DNA from: an uncultured bacterium
GTDB lineage: Bacteria > Hydrogenedentota > Hydrogenedentia > Hydrogenedentales > Hydrogenedentaceae
NCBI GenBank assembly: GCA_938014335.1
Contig: CALLRP010000021.1
Span: 1-50,185, forward strand
Length of the DNA: 50,185 bases
Reading direction: 5' to 3'
Shown here: piece after piece, positions 33,933 to 43,114 of the stretch
Layout of the letters: each line of letters begins with the position of its first letter
Numbering within the stretch: position 1 is the first letter of the stretch
Position numbers and translations under genes: made by a program
Notes under the pieces: generated by a model
Database searches by the model: none
What the model was told of the DNA's origin: nothing
What the model saw: the letters and a program-made list of their open reading frames with translations, nothing else

Positions 33933-35807
33933 TTATTCTATCAATTTTTCCCATCGAGAGTAAAGCGAAAGGAGTAATTCCTTCTTATTTTTTAAGTCAT
34001 GAGAAAGTGTTTGAATTTTTTGAAAATCTTTAGGGTCTATTTGGGAAAAAGAAAGTTCTAAATTTTCTATTTCACTTTCAAGTGATTCGATTTGTTTTTC
34101 TACATTTTCTCTTTCTCTTTCTTTTTTTCTTTGCTCGCGTTTTATCTGTTTTGCTTCTTCAAAGGAATTTGTTTTTTGGTTTCGGGAAGAAGAAATAAAT
34201 TCTGTATTTTCTTCTTTATTTTTTTCTCGCCACAAGTAATGAGAATAATTACCCCACACCAGTTCTGCATTCCCGTCTTTTAATACAATAAGACGTTCAA
34301 CAATTTCGTCTAAAAGTTCGCGGTCATGAGTTACGAGAATAATGGAGCCATCAAAATTAAGGAGTGCATTTTCTAAAGCTTCTCGTGAAGCGAGGTCCAT
34401 GTGATTGGTAGGTTCATCAAGGAATAAGAGGTTAGGCTTTTGTAAAATAAGTTTGGCTAATGCCAGACGGCTTTGTTCCCCACCACTTAGGACTTTAACC
34501 TTTTTGAAGACATCATCTCCCTGGAACAGAAAGGCTCCCAAAAAGGTTCGAAGAGAGGTGGGTATTATATCAGGTCGGACGGATTGAAGTTCCTGGAGAA
34601 TTTCATTTTCTTGATTTAAATCATTATGGTGTTGGTCGTAATAAGCAATTTTAATGTTGTGCCCAAATCGGATGATTCCATGGGTTCCTTTATGATGACC
34701 TAATAGATGTTTCAATAATGTTGTTTTCCCCGAACCGTTGGGTCCAATAATTCCTAATCGTTCTCCATGATATAGTTGGAAAGACAAATCTTTATACAAA
34801 ATTTGATTGTTGTATTGCATGCTCAAATTTTCAGCATATAAAACTAATGAACGACTTCGTCCTTCTGATTCGATAATAAAATTGAGTTTGGGATTATATT
34901 TTTGGGGTTCGTCTATTAAAGCCATTTTGCTCATTTGTTTGATACGGCTCTGTACTTGTCTTGCCCGCGTTTTTTTATAGCGGAATCTCTCTATCCATTC
35001 TTCTTGTTTCTTTAATTCTTTTTCCTGTTGTTCGTATAATTCCTGTTGTTTTTCATATTGTTGTTCTTTGATTTCTCTATAATCAAGATATGAGCCTGTA
35101 TAGGAGGTAATTTTACCATTCTCTAATTCGAGAATACGATGGGGGAAACGCGTTAATAAACGCTGGTCATGAGAGATAATAACGATCGTTTTAGGAGATG
35201 AGATAAGAAATTCTTCAAGATATTCTTTCCCTTCGAGATCGAGATAATTATCCGGTTCGTCCAGAAGCAATACATCAGCATCTTGTAAGAGAGATAGAAC
35301 GAGGAGTAATCGTGTTTGTTGTCCTCCGCTAAGTTCCTGGAATTTTTTGGACCAACTATCATGCATAAAGCCCAAACCTGACAATACTTTTTTTGTTATA
35401 GAGGAATAATGATAGCCTCCATGAACTTGATAGTAAGATTGTAGTTTTGAATATTCATTTAATAATTGGGTGTTCCCCTCCGCAATTTGAATTTCATATT
35501 CTTTTAGTTTTTTTTCAATTTGTTTAAGTTCAGCAAAAGCAGTTTCTGCAATTTCGAGTAGTGTCAAGTGGGGAGGGAAATACGGAATTTGTTCGAGATA
35601 CGAAATCCGTATATTGCGTTGTCGTTCAATAGTGCCGTGGTCGGGTTCCATCCGACTGGCAATTAATTGGAAGATAGTTGTTTTGCCACAGCCATTTCTA
35701 CCTACAAGTGCGATGTGTTCTCCTTCTTCTATCTGGAAATTGATTTTATCCAGCACGACTTTACTTGTATAGGATTTGGAAATATTTTCAAATCGGATTA
35801 GGCTCAT
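33933..35807 (-). CDS. ABC-F family ATPase (Uup/YdiF type)
   Basis: ABC-F proteins are soluble double ATPases that act on ribosomes; they have no membrane partner. The 624-residue protein has two ATPase cassettes: Walker A GRNGCGKTTIF and GPNGSGKTTLL, signatures LSGGQQTRL and LSGGEQSRLALAKL, Walker B VLLLDEPDNYLD and LLFLDEPTNHMD. A charged linker (about 240-300) lies between them and a coiled coil forms the last 90 residues, as in Uup. Translation factor-like or antibiotic-protection roles cannot be separated by sequence alone. It is six bases downstream of the GT2 gene. Confidence 0.93.
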   Translation of the reverse strand: MSLIRFENISKSYTSKVVLDKINFQIEEGEHIALVGRNGCGKTTIFQLIASRMEPDHGTIERQRNIRISYLEQIPYFPPHLTLLEIAETAFAELKQIEKKLKEYEIQIAEGNTQLLNEYSKLQSYYQVHGGYHYSSITKKVLSGLGFMHDSWSKKFQELSGGQQTRLLLVLSLLQDADVLLLDEPDNYLDLEGKEYLEEFLISSPKTIVIISHDQRLLTRFPHRILELENGKITSYTGSYLDYREIKEQQYEKQQELYEQQEKELKKQEEWIERFRYKKTRARQVQSRIKQMSKMALIDEPQKYNPKLNFIIESEGRSRSLVLYAENLSMQYNNQILYKDLSFQLYHGERLGIIGPNGSGKTTLLKHLLGHHKGTHGIIRFGHNIKIAYYDQHHNDLNQENEILQELQSVRPDIIPTSLRTFLGAFLFQGDDVFKKVKVLSGGEQSRLALAKLILQKPNLLFLDEPTNHMDLASREALENALLNFDGSIILVTHDRELLDEIVERLIVLKDGNAELVWGNYSHYLWREKNKEENTEFISSSRNQKTNSFEEAKQIKREQRKKERERENVEKQIESLESEIENLELSFSQIDPKDFQKIQTLSHDLKNKKELLLSLYSRWEKLIE

Positions 35808-35813
35808 AATAGA

Positions 35814-36608
35814 TTATAGTGAAGTATTGGGCGGGTTTGAAGAATCGGATTTTTTTCTCTGTAAGTCCCAGAGTTTAGCATATTTCAAATAGACAGAGAA
35901 AGCGGATAATCCGCAGAGGATTAATCCGTGATAACCATCTAAAAAACCGTGTCGAAGTACATACATTTTAATAAATCGTAGGACAGGACGCAGAGTTAAG
36001 TCATACCAATGAGTGCGTTTCCCATGTTCATAAGCGTCTTCTGCTCCCCATGTTGTAAACCGATGGGCTGTTGTTAAGAATTCATCGAAGTTTCGATAGG
36101 TATCATGATACATAACTTCATGAATATAACCTACAGAGCCCTCTACGACGATGTGACTATGAACTCGTTTCTTTTTATATCGTCCTTTCTGGGTTCGAAA
36201 TAATCGCAAATTATAATCTTTGTGCCAACCACAGTGTTTAATTCGTTTCCCAAAAAAGTAGGACATTCTTCGGATACGATAGCCGTCAAGGCTATTCGGG
36301 TCTGTTATTATTCCCTGTATTTTTTTTGCGAGTTCAGGGGATACCCATTCATCCGCATCCAGAACAAGTGTCCATTCTGTCGTAATTTGTGGAATTGCCC
36401 AATTCCGTTGTTCTGCCGCATTGATGTATTCATGGACAACCACATGATTTGTGTATTTTTTGACTAGTTCTTCAGAACCGTCGTTAGTGTTGGGGTCTAC
36501 AACACAAAAGATGTCATCTGCCCATGATACACTTTCGAGACAGCGAGATAAGCGGTCTCCTGCATTAGGAATTAATGTTAATACAGTAATGCCGGGTTTC
36601 ATATTCAT
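35814..36608 (-). CDS. Glycosyltransferase family 2, LPS core type (WaaE/KdtX-like)
   Basis: A 264-residue GT2 enzyme: the start ITVLTLIPNAGDRLSRCLESVSW-type opening binds the sugar nucleotide and LVLDADEW carries the DxD metal site. The segment RRMSYFFGKRIKHCGW followed by NLRLFR is characteristic of the WaaE/KdtX-like beta-glucosyltransferases of LPS core assembly. A C-terminal hydrophobic stretch may touch the membrane. It sits with two GT4 genes and likely works with them. Confidence 0.88.
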   Translation of the reverse strand: MNMKPGITVLTLIPNAGDRLSRCLESVSWADDIFCVVDPNTNDGSEELVKKYTNHVVVHEYINAAEQRNWAIPQITTEWTLVLDADEWVSPELAKKIQGIITDPNSLDGYRIRRMSYFFGKRIKHCGWHKDYNLRLFRTQKGRYKKKRVHSHIVVEGSVGYIHEVMYHDTYRNFDEFLTTAHRFTTWGAEDAYEHGKRTHWYDLTLRPVLRFIKMYVLRHGFLDGYHGLILCGLSAFSVYLKYAKLWDLQRKKSDSSNPPNTSL

Positions 36609-36638
36609 CTTTTTCTTTTCTTCAATTATTTTGAACCT

Positions 36639-37718
36639 TTATTGTATCAATTTTTGGTAAACGGATATTGTTTCTTCAACCATTCTCTGAACGGTAAAAT
36701 TATCTTCCACATGTTTTCTGCCTTTTTTAGCCATAGTTTTGGCTTCTTCTGGATGAGAAAGCATGTATATGATGGCTTCTGCAAGCACATGAGGATTTTT
36801 GTGGGGAACTAATAATCCTGTTTCATGAGATATAACCATTTCAGATACCCCTCCTGCTTCTGTAGCCACAACAGGCTTTTCGCATGCTAATGCTTCAAGA
36901 ACGGATGTCCCTAATCCTTCTGACCAGCTGGATGAAACATACACATCTGCCATTTTTGTAAGTCGGGGGACATCATTTCGGTGTCCTAATAAACGAACAT
37001 GTTGTGTTAAGTTAAGTTTCTCTATTTCTGATTGGATATTCGTGAAGAGAGGGCCTGAACCTGCAATGAGTAGCAGGGTATCGGGAAAAAATTCTCTAAC
37101 CTTTGCAAAAGCATTTAATAGTGTTATGTGGTCTTTGTGGGGGACAAGGGCACCTGCATTAAAAAGTACCTGAGTGTTTTCATTTATCCCAAGTTCGTTT
37201 TTGGTATAGGGAGAGACATTAATATGAGATAGGTCAATAGAACTTCGGACAACTTTAATTTTATTTTCAGGAATGCCAGCCTCTTTTAGAATTTTTGCGA
37301 CATAATACGAAACGGGAATAATAAGGTCAATTTTATTATATTTCCATTTGGAGAAAAAATTTTTAGCAGGTGGAAAACTTACCCTTCGGGAAACAATAGT
37401 TTTAGGTATGGAATGAAAGAGAGTAGAAAGAAGTGCTAAAGAATGTGCATGACTGGTATGGGCATGGATGATATCTATTTTGTTCTCTTTTGTTATTTGT
37501 GCAATTTTCCATGCGGAGTATAAATCAAACTCAGATTTAAGGGGTAGCGAAAATGTTCTTATATTGTGTATTTGTCGTAGTCGGTCAATAAATTCACTGG
37601 TTTCCCTTCCAATAGCATATACTTCGAAGCCATTAGAGCAAAGTCCCTGCATGAGCCAGCAAGATTGTTGTTCACCGCCTCTCCATGTTATTTGTTCGTC
37701 AATGTGTAGTATTCTCAA
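36639..37718 (-). CDS. Glycosyltransferase family 4
   Basis: A 359-residue GT-B enzyme. The N-terminal acceptor domain starts ILHIDEQITWRGGEQQS; the C-terminal donor domain has GAGALVPHKDH-like turns (NAGALVPHKDH), SSSWSEGLGTSVLEALACEKPVVATEAGG with the E-x7-E motif, and GLLVPHKN. The start is TTG with GGAG 7 bases upstream. It overlaps the preceding GT4 gene by 20 bases. The acceptor is unknown; the neighbourhood suggests cell-surface glycan or LPS core. Confidence 0.92.
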   Translation of the reverse strand: MRILHIDEQITWRGGEQQSCWLMQGLCSNGFEVYAIGRETSEFIDRLRQIHNIRTFSLPLKSEFDLYSAWKIAQITKENKIDIIHAHTSHAHSLALLSTLFHSIPKTIVSRRVSFPPAKNFFSKWKYNKIDLIIPVSYYVAKILKEAGIPENKIKVVRSSIDLSHINVSPYTKNELGINENTQVLFNAGALVPHKDHITLLNAFAKVREFFPDTLLLIAGSGPLFTNIQSEIEKLNLTQHVRLLGHRNDVPRLTKMADVYVSSSWSEGLGTSVLEALACEKPVVATEAGGVSEMVISHETGLLVPHKNPHVLAEAIIYMLSHPEEAKTMAKKGRKHVEDNFTVQRMVEETISVYQKLIQ

Positions 37719-38862
37719 GATGTAACTCCAATGCCTGTATGTATGTTTCTAAAGTTTTGTTAACGAATTGTTGGGTACTAAACATTTGAACAGCCCGTTT
37801 CCGTGCTTTTTCCCCCATTTTTATTCTTATATCTGGATTTTTAGCAAGCTCTTTGATTGCCTGTGCTAAAGGTTCAATCGTTGCCGCAGGGACAATCCTT
37901 CCTTCCACTCCGTTGTCAATGATTTCAGGGAGTCCACCATAGTTTGAAGCAATTACGGGTATTCCTTCTGACATGGCTTCTTTCAAACTGAATGATGATG
38001 TATCACAATCAATAGAGGGTAGAACTGCAATATCAAAAGATTGGGTGCAATATGCCATATCTTTCCGATAGCCTGCAAAGATAATTTTGTTGGAAAGACC
38101 TAATTCGTTGGCTAAATTTTTAAGTTCATTTTCGAGTGCACCGGTTCCTAATACGAGTATTTTTACCTCAGGACATTCATTAGAAATCATTTGCAGGGCT
38201 TTGAATAGGAACACATGTCCTTTTGCGGGGGATAATCGTGCAGATATACCGCATACGACATCGGTATCCTTAAAACCAAATTCCTGGCGGGCTTTTTTTC
38301 GTAATTCTTCATTAGGTTGAAACTCCGTAGTATCTACACCATTATGAATAGCACATATTCGATTTTCTGGGAAGTAATTGTTTTTAATTAAATTGTGTCG
38401 GACTAATTCGCATACAGATATATGAAAATCTGTATATTTTAAATTTAACCACTGGTTGAAAATGTGATTACTTAATGTATATGTATTATGCCTTGTTCGA
38501 ATGAGACAAAAACGGTGATGAAGTAATTGATTGGCAATAACAGCGGTCCAATGGTCTTGTGAGCCATTTACATGAACAATATCGGGTTCTATATCTGCTA
38601 ATATTTGCTTAAAAATTTTAATATCTTCCATCCATTTTTGGGGACGCAATCCTCCGACAAAATGGAACTTATTTATAGGGATATATTGAAATTGTTCTGC
38701 ATATTCAACAAAGACACTCTTTTTTCTGCAACCCACATATACTTCATGTCCCAATTCTTTTAATCCTTTTGCAAGTCGGCAAACATATGTAATCTGTCCT
38801 CCCCCTTTTATATGGGGATCGGTAATAAGAATCTTTAATTTTTTTTCAGATAAGAAGTCCAT
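37699..38862 (-). CDS. Glycosyltransferase family 4
   Basis: A GT-B enzyme with an N-terminal acceptor domain (LKILITDPHIKGGGQITYV), the Arg/Lys pair of the donor domain (GISARLSPAKGHVFLFKAL) and the C-terminal SSFSLKEAMSEGIPVIASNYGG. The frame opens further to a TTG at 38916, but neither start has a clear ribosome binding site; I prefer the ATG at 38862, which puts the first strand at the usual distance. It is the first of three linked glycosyltransferase genes. Confidence 0.92.
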   Translation of the reverse strand: MDFLSEKKLKILITDPHIKGGGQITYVCRLAKGLKELGHEVYVGCRKKSVFVEYAEQFQYIPINKFHFVGGLRPQKWMEDIKIFKQILADIEPDIVHVNGSQDHWTAVIANQLLHHRFCLIRTRHNTYTLSNHIFNQWLNLKYTDFHISVCELVRHNLIKNNYFPENRICAIHNGVDTTEFQPNEELRKKARQEFGFKDTDVVCGISARLSPAKGHVFLFKALQMISNECPEVKILVLGTGALENELKNLANELGLSNKIIFAGYRKDMAYCTQSFDIAVLPSIDCDTSSFSLKEAMSEGIPVIASNYGGLPEIIDNGVEGRIVPAATIEPLAQAIKELAKNPDIRIKMGEKARKRAVQMFSTQQFVNKTLETYIQALELHLENTTH

Positions 38863-38944
38863 TTTTTTAATTGAATATATCCAGTGAGTAAAGGAAATTT
38901 TAGTGAAAATTTTCAAATGAGGATGTAAATATTATACTTAATTA

Positions 38945-39154
38945 TTACGAATTGAGTTCAGAATTGATTTGATTGATATGGGGATTTTCTGGTGCTATCT
39001 TTTTGGGTTCTTCTTCCACTTTTTGAGAATCTTTTAATGTTTCAAGAACTTTTTGATTGACCGTATCAAGAAGTTGAATAGCGTTATTAAGTTCTTGTTC
39101 AATAGATTCTAATGCGGAGTCTTTACTCAATTTTATACCTTTTTTCTTGCTCAT
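38945..39154 (-). CDS. Small coiled-coil protein of unknown function
   Basis: A 69-residue hydrophilic protein: a Lys-rich start, a helix with heptad-like spacing (SIEQELNNAIQLLDTVNQKV), then a Glu/Pro/Asn-rich tail. AAGGG precedes the ATG; the upstream in-frame ATG (39193) overlaps the HDOD gene and has no such site. No family is recognised. It directly follows the HDOD gene. Confidence 0.6.
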   Translation of the reverse strand: MSKKKGIKLSKDSALESIEQELNNAIQLLDTVNQKVLETLKDSQKVEEEPKKIAPENPHINQINSELNS

Positions 39155-39176
39155 CTTGAAACCCTTTTTTATATTA

Positions 39177-40058
39177 TTACAATAGATTATCAAAATCTAC
39201 TTTGGTTTGAAGAAGGATATTTTGTTTTGATTGTATTATTTCTTCCCAGATGTTTTTGTAATTTTCAAGGTTATTTTTAATGATTTGAAAGGATTTTTGT
39301 ATGGTTGTTTCGTGAAATGTGGATTCTTGAATTTCGATTAGAGCATATCGAGCTAAATGAAGTAATGCAGACAATTTTGGGTCAATGGCATTATCTATAG
39401 GTGAGTATTCTTGACCATATTGGCAAGAAATTGAGTTATAGAGAATAGGAGGGATATCCCAATTTTTTAAGAAGGCTGTTCCTAAATCCGATTGTGTAAA
39501 ACCGAATTGTTCCAGTTCCAATTCTAATTGTTTCTGGTGGTTATTATGGGCTTTATTGATGAGTTCAGAATACTCCTGAGGCATTTCGTTAAGAAGAATA
39601 GAAGAACCGATATTAGCGAGCAGTCCGACGAGGAAATCTTCGCCCTCATAGGGTAGTTTTAATGTTCGAGATAACTCTCGGCTAAAAGAAGCCATAAACA
39701 AACTTTCTTTCCAAAATTTCTGATAAAGTTCTTGATATTGTAAGTTCTTAAATTTTATTAGGTCGAGAACAGCAGACCCTATTAGAATACATCGGAACTC
39801 ACGAATACCAAGTATAACCAGAGCCAGTTGCAAAGTAGTAACACGATGTTTTAGTCCATAGTAAGGGGAATTGGCTATCCGAAGTAATCGCCCAGATAAA
39901 TTAGGGTCCTGAGATATAACTTTGATTACTTTATCATAGCTTACAGAGGTGTCCGAGGTGATTCGTAATGCTTCTGACAGGACCGTGGGCATGGATGGTA
40001 GCCCTTTGAATTTTTTTATGGTTTCTTCTGCCTTGATTAGATTGGTATTAATTTCCAT
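39177..40058 (-). CDS. HDOD domain signalling protein
   Basis: HDOD proteins are catalytically inactive relatives of HD phosphohydrolases that act in signalling. The 293-residue product starts with LPSMPTVLSEALRI, contains VSYDKVIKVISQDPNLSGRLLRIANSPYYGL and VTTLQLALVILGIREFR, the standard HDOD core, and lacks an HD metal pair. The frame extends to an ATG at 40145 inside the stress-protein gene, but AGAGGGAG lies before 40058, which I chose. The target process is unknown. Confidence 0.9.
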   Translation of the reverse strand: MEINTNLIKAEETIKKFKGLPSMPTVLSEALRITSDTSVSYDKVIKVISQDPNLSGRLLRIANSPYYGLKHRVTTLQLALVILGIREFRCILIGSAVLDLIKFKNLQYQELYQKFWKESLFMASFSRELSRTLKLPYEGEDFLVGLLANIGSSILLNEMPQEYSELINKAHNNHQKQLELELEQFGFTQSDLGTAFLKNWDIPPILYNSISCQYGQEYSPIDNAIDPKLSALLHLARYALIEIQESTFHETTIQKSFQIIKNNLENYKNIWEEIIQSKQNILLQTKVDFDNLL

Positions 40059-40069
40059 GAGGCTCCCTC

Positions 40070-40909
40070 TTAGCTCAATCTTGTTAATAGTATAGGACAT
40101 GTGGAAGTGTGTATAACAGAATTTGTATTGCTTCCCAGAAGCCATTCATGAACTCGATTTTTCCCGAAAGCCCCCATGACAATTAATTCAGCAGGAATCT
40201 CACGAGCGGTATTAAGTATCCCAACTGTAGGAGAATTTTCATTGACAATATGGATTGAGTAAAGAACCTCATTGGTTTTCAAGTAACTTGTGGCTTCGTT
40301 AGCTATCTCTTCTTCAGGTTTAGTGGCGACATAGACGACATGACAAGTAGTATTCCAGATTTTTGCAAGTTCAACAGACACACGAAGAGCCTCTCGTGCT
40401 GATGGAGAACCATCGTAAGCAAGTAAAAATGGGCCACAACGAAATTCATCCTGGTTTGTTATTAGAACAGGGCGTTTAGAACGACGAGTAACTGCTTGAG
40501 TGGTTCCCCCTAAAAAACCTTCTGACCAGCGGGAATGTTCTCCTGACTTCCCTATGATAATGATATCGCATAACTCACTTTGTTCTAAAATAGTTCGTGT
40601 TATAATTCCAATTTTTAATATTTTTTCACAGGGAATATCATTTTGCTGGCATTCATTTTCACAAAGGTGTAATATTCGTTTCCCTCGTTCTTCTAACACT
40701 ATGCGAATTTGGTTTTGATAATTTGTCCAGGGGGTTACACCGAGAATACTACTTACATCGCGTAAGAGGGGACCTTCTAAAAGTTTGATATCTATTACAT
40801 GAAGTAGTGTTATACTCCCTTTTATATTTTTTGCCCAATGAATGGCATATTTTAGTCCCTTTAATGCCTGTTCACTTCCATCAACGGGGACTAATAGTCT
40901 ACGGAACAT
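40070..40909 (-). CDS. Tandem-domain universal stress protein
   Basis: A 279-residue protein made of two UspA domains. Domain 1 (1-145) starts LLVPVDGSEQALKGLKYA; domain 2 starts PFLLAYDGSPSAREALR. The nucleotide-binding G-2x-G-9x-G-S pattern is intact in domain 2 (GAFGKNRVHEWLLGS) and slightly altered in domain 1 (GKSGEHSRWSEGFLGGT), so at least one site may bind ATP. It abuts hisH, overlapping its stop by one base. Confidence 0.92.
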   Translation of the reverse strand: MFRRLLVPVDGSEQALKGLKYAIHWAKNIKGSITLLHVIDIKLLEGPLLRDVSSILGVTPWTNYQNQIRIVLEERGKRILHLCENECQQNDIPCEKILKIGIITRTILEQSELCDIIIIGKSGEHSRWSEGFLGGTTQAVTRRSKRPVLITNQDEFRCGPFLLAYDGSPSAREALRVSVELAKIWNTTCHVVYVATKPEEEIANEATSYLKTNEVLYSIHIVNENSPTVGILNTAREIPAELIVMGAFGKNRVHEWLLGSNTNSVIHTSTCPILLTRLS

Positions 40910-41541
40910 TAGGATTTTTCCCTCTTAATGAATTCACCAAAATTTTTTAGGATTTGTAAACCGAATTGTTGGCTTTTTTCAGGATGAAATTGAACCCCCC
41001 AAACGTTCCCTTTTCCAACCATACAAGGAAAAGATATCCCATAATTACAAGTAGCGAGAATAATATCTTCATCTGTAGGTTGTGGATAATAGCTATGAAC
41101 AAAATAGGCATAACCGGTTTGACCTGCAGGAAGTAAAGGATTTTCTTTATTGGGTACGGGTTGAACTAAATTCCATCCCATGTGAGGTACTTTTAATCCT
41201 GTTTTTTCTGGAGATGGGAAACGGATTACTTTTCCTTTAAAGATTCCCAATCCTTCCGAACCTCCCCCTTCTTCACCATATTCAAAAAGGAGTTGTAAAC
41301 CGATACAGATACCTAATAAAGGTTTTCCAGATTGGACAAATTCTTGTATAGGTTCGATAAATCCTTTTTGTTTTAATCCTTCATAGCAATCGCGGAAAGC
41401 CCCTACTCCGGGAAGTATGCTGGCAGATGCATTTTTAAGGTCTTTGGGATTTTCAGTAATAACCGCCTCACAGCCGACTTTTTCGAGGGCTTTTTGTGCA
41501 CTGCGGAGGTTTCCCATCCCGTAATCTATAATCGTAATCAT
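40909..41541 (-). CDS. hisH: Imidazole glycerol phosphate synthase glutaminase subunit
   Basis: HisH supplies ammonia to HisF in histidine biosynthesis. The 210-residue protein has the class I glutaminase triad: Cys79 in LLGICIGLQLL and the His and Glu in GVQFHPEKSQ. It overlaps hisB by four bases. HisF and the other his genes are not in the window, so the pathway is split over the genome. Confidence 0.96.
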   Translation of the reverse strand: MITIIDYGMGNLRSAQKALEKVGCEAVITENPKDLKNASASILPGVGAFRDCYEGLKQKGFIEPIQEFVQSGKPLLGICIGLQLLFEYGEEGGGSEGLGIFKGKVIRFPSPEKTGLKVPHMGWNLVQPVPNKENPLLPAGQTGYAYFVHSYYPQPTDEDIILATCNYGISFPCMVGKGNVWGVQFHPEKSQQFGLQILKNFGEFIKREKS

Positions 41542-42131
41542 GAGTCAATTATTCCTTTTGTCGAAGAACCATAACGAGCATAGTTTGGATTTTCTTCAAG
41601 AGATTGAGCAAGTGCACGAGCACATGCTTTAAAAATGGCTTCTATGCAATGATGGGTGTTTTTCCCATATCGTAGTAAAATATGTAATGTGATCTTAAAA
41701 TGGTTTGAAAAGGCTCTAAAAAATTCTTCTGTAAGTTCTATATCAAATGAACCTAACTTGACATGAGGTAATTCAGCGGAGAAGTATAGAAAAGGTCTTC
41801 CACATAAGTCTATAACCACTTCAGAGAGAGCTTCATCCATAGGAATAACAGCATGTCCATATCGGTTTCTTTTTTCTATATCTGTAAAGAGCTGAGCACA
41901 GGCTTTGCCTAAGCAGATACCCACATCTTCTACTGTATGATGAGCATCTACTTCGAGGTCCCCCTTAGCTTGTAGTTCTATATCTATTCCTGAATGTTTT
42001 GAGAAAAGGGTTAACATGTGGTCTAAGAAACCCACCCCTGTATTTATAGATGATTGGCCTTTTCCGGGGAAACGAACAAGTATCTGTATATCTGTTTCTT
42101 TTGATTTGCGACTCACTTTGGTTTCTGACAT
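41538..42131 (-). CDS. hisB: Imidazoleglycerol-phosphate dehydratase
   Basis: HisB removes water from imidazoleglycerol phosphate. The 197-residue monofunctional enzyme shows the metal-binding repeats GVGFLDHMLTLFSKHSGID, DAHHTVEDVGICLG and the C-terminal THHCIEAIFKACARAL. There is no HisB-N phosphatase domain, so histidinol phosphatase must be elsewhere. Confidence 0.97.
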   Translation of the reverse strand: MSETKVSRKSKETDIQILVRFPGKGQSSINTGVGFLDHMLTLFSKHSGIDIELQAKGDLEVDAHHTVEDVGICLGKACAQLFTDIEKRNRYGHAVIPMDEALSEVVIDLCGRPFLYFSAELPHVKLGSFDIELTEEFFRAFSNHFKITLHILLRYGKNTHHCIEAIFKACARALAQSLEENPNYARYGSSTKGIIDS

Positions 42132-42171
42132 ATTCTGAGGACCTTACCGCTTAAGTTTTAGAAATTAAAAA

Positions 42172-42897
42172 TTATCTTCCATGTTGTAACCGTTCTGCGA
42201 GGAAAGGATGTAAACTGGCTTCAAGGACTTTTCTCGCTGTTACTTCTATATTATACTCTACACGGACCTGTTTGTAAGTATTTGTTTCTGTATCTAATAA
42301 TCCAAAAGCGGCACGTGAATCGCCATCACGAGGTTGTCCTACAGAACCCGGATTGATGAAATAAGTTTTTCCTTTTTTCATTTTAAAAGTTCCATCTTCA
42401 TCAGGACTATAGGTTCCATCTGATGATAGGATTACAGGTATGTGGGTATGTCCATGAAAACACAGAGTGGTATTTTGTTCTTCAAAGAAATATAAGTAGG
42501 GATGGACATCTTCCCATGTGAAGATGTATGTGTTATGATTTTTGGGGGCACCATGAACACCTGCAAAATCACCAAAATTAAGTGTATCGGGAAGTCGTTG
42601 TAACCATTCTTTGTTATCTTCGGTTAGTTCTTTGCGTGTCCATAGAATAGCAGGGAGAGCCACAGCATTAAATCCCCATGGCTCCTCTAATTCGCAGGCT
42701 ACTGCATCGTGATTTCCTAATATTGTAGGTATATTTTGTTGCCTTATGATGTTAATACATTCATTGGGCTCTGCATTATAACCTACAACATCACCCAAAC
42801 AAATAATTTGTTCGATTTTTTCTCTGTCTATCGTGTCTAATACGACTTTGAGTGCTTCCGCATTTGCATGTATATCTGAAATAATTGCGTATAACAA
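42172..42897 (-). CDS. Metallophosphoesterase (YfcE/MJ0936-like)
   Basis: A 241-residue calcineurin-like phosphoesterase. Motifs in order: SDIHAN (8-13), GDVVGYNAEP (35-44), GNHD, HGAPKN and FHGHTHIP. NPGSVGQPRDGDSRA is typical of this subgroup. The start is TTG with GGAG 8 bases upstream. The substrate is unknown; family members hydrolyse varied phosphodiesters. It lies 40 bases upstream of hisB and may be in the same transcript. Confidence 0.92.
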   Translation of the reverse strand: MLYAIISDIHANAEALKVVLDTIDREKIEQIICLGDVVGYNAEPNECINIIRQQNIPTILGNHDAVACELEEPWGFNAVALPAILWTRKELTEDNKEWLQRLPDTLNFGDFAGVHGAPKNHNTYIFTWEDVHPYLYFFEEQNTTLCFHGHTHIPVILSSDGTYSPDEDGTFKMKKGKTYFINPGSVGQPRDGDSRAAFGLLDTETNTYKQVRVEYNIEVTARKVLEASLHPFLAERLQHGR

Positions 42898-43114
42898 AAG
42901 ACCTACTCCATATAAGGATATAAAATAGTTTACACTTTAATATTTTAATCATTTTAGGACCACAAGTTCTAATTCTAATATTTTGTGATAAATCTCATAT
43001 AATTTGCAAACTTTTAGGAAAGGGAACTTTAAATAAATCAGGGTGTTTACAAGTAATGAAGTCTCATGTAGAGACGATAGATAATCCAAACAATTAAATA
43101 GAAGGAGTTGCAAG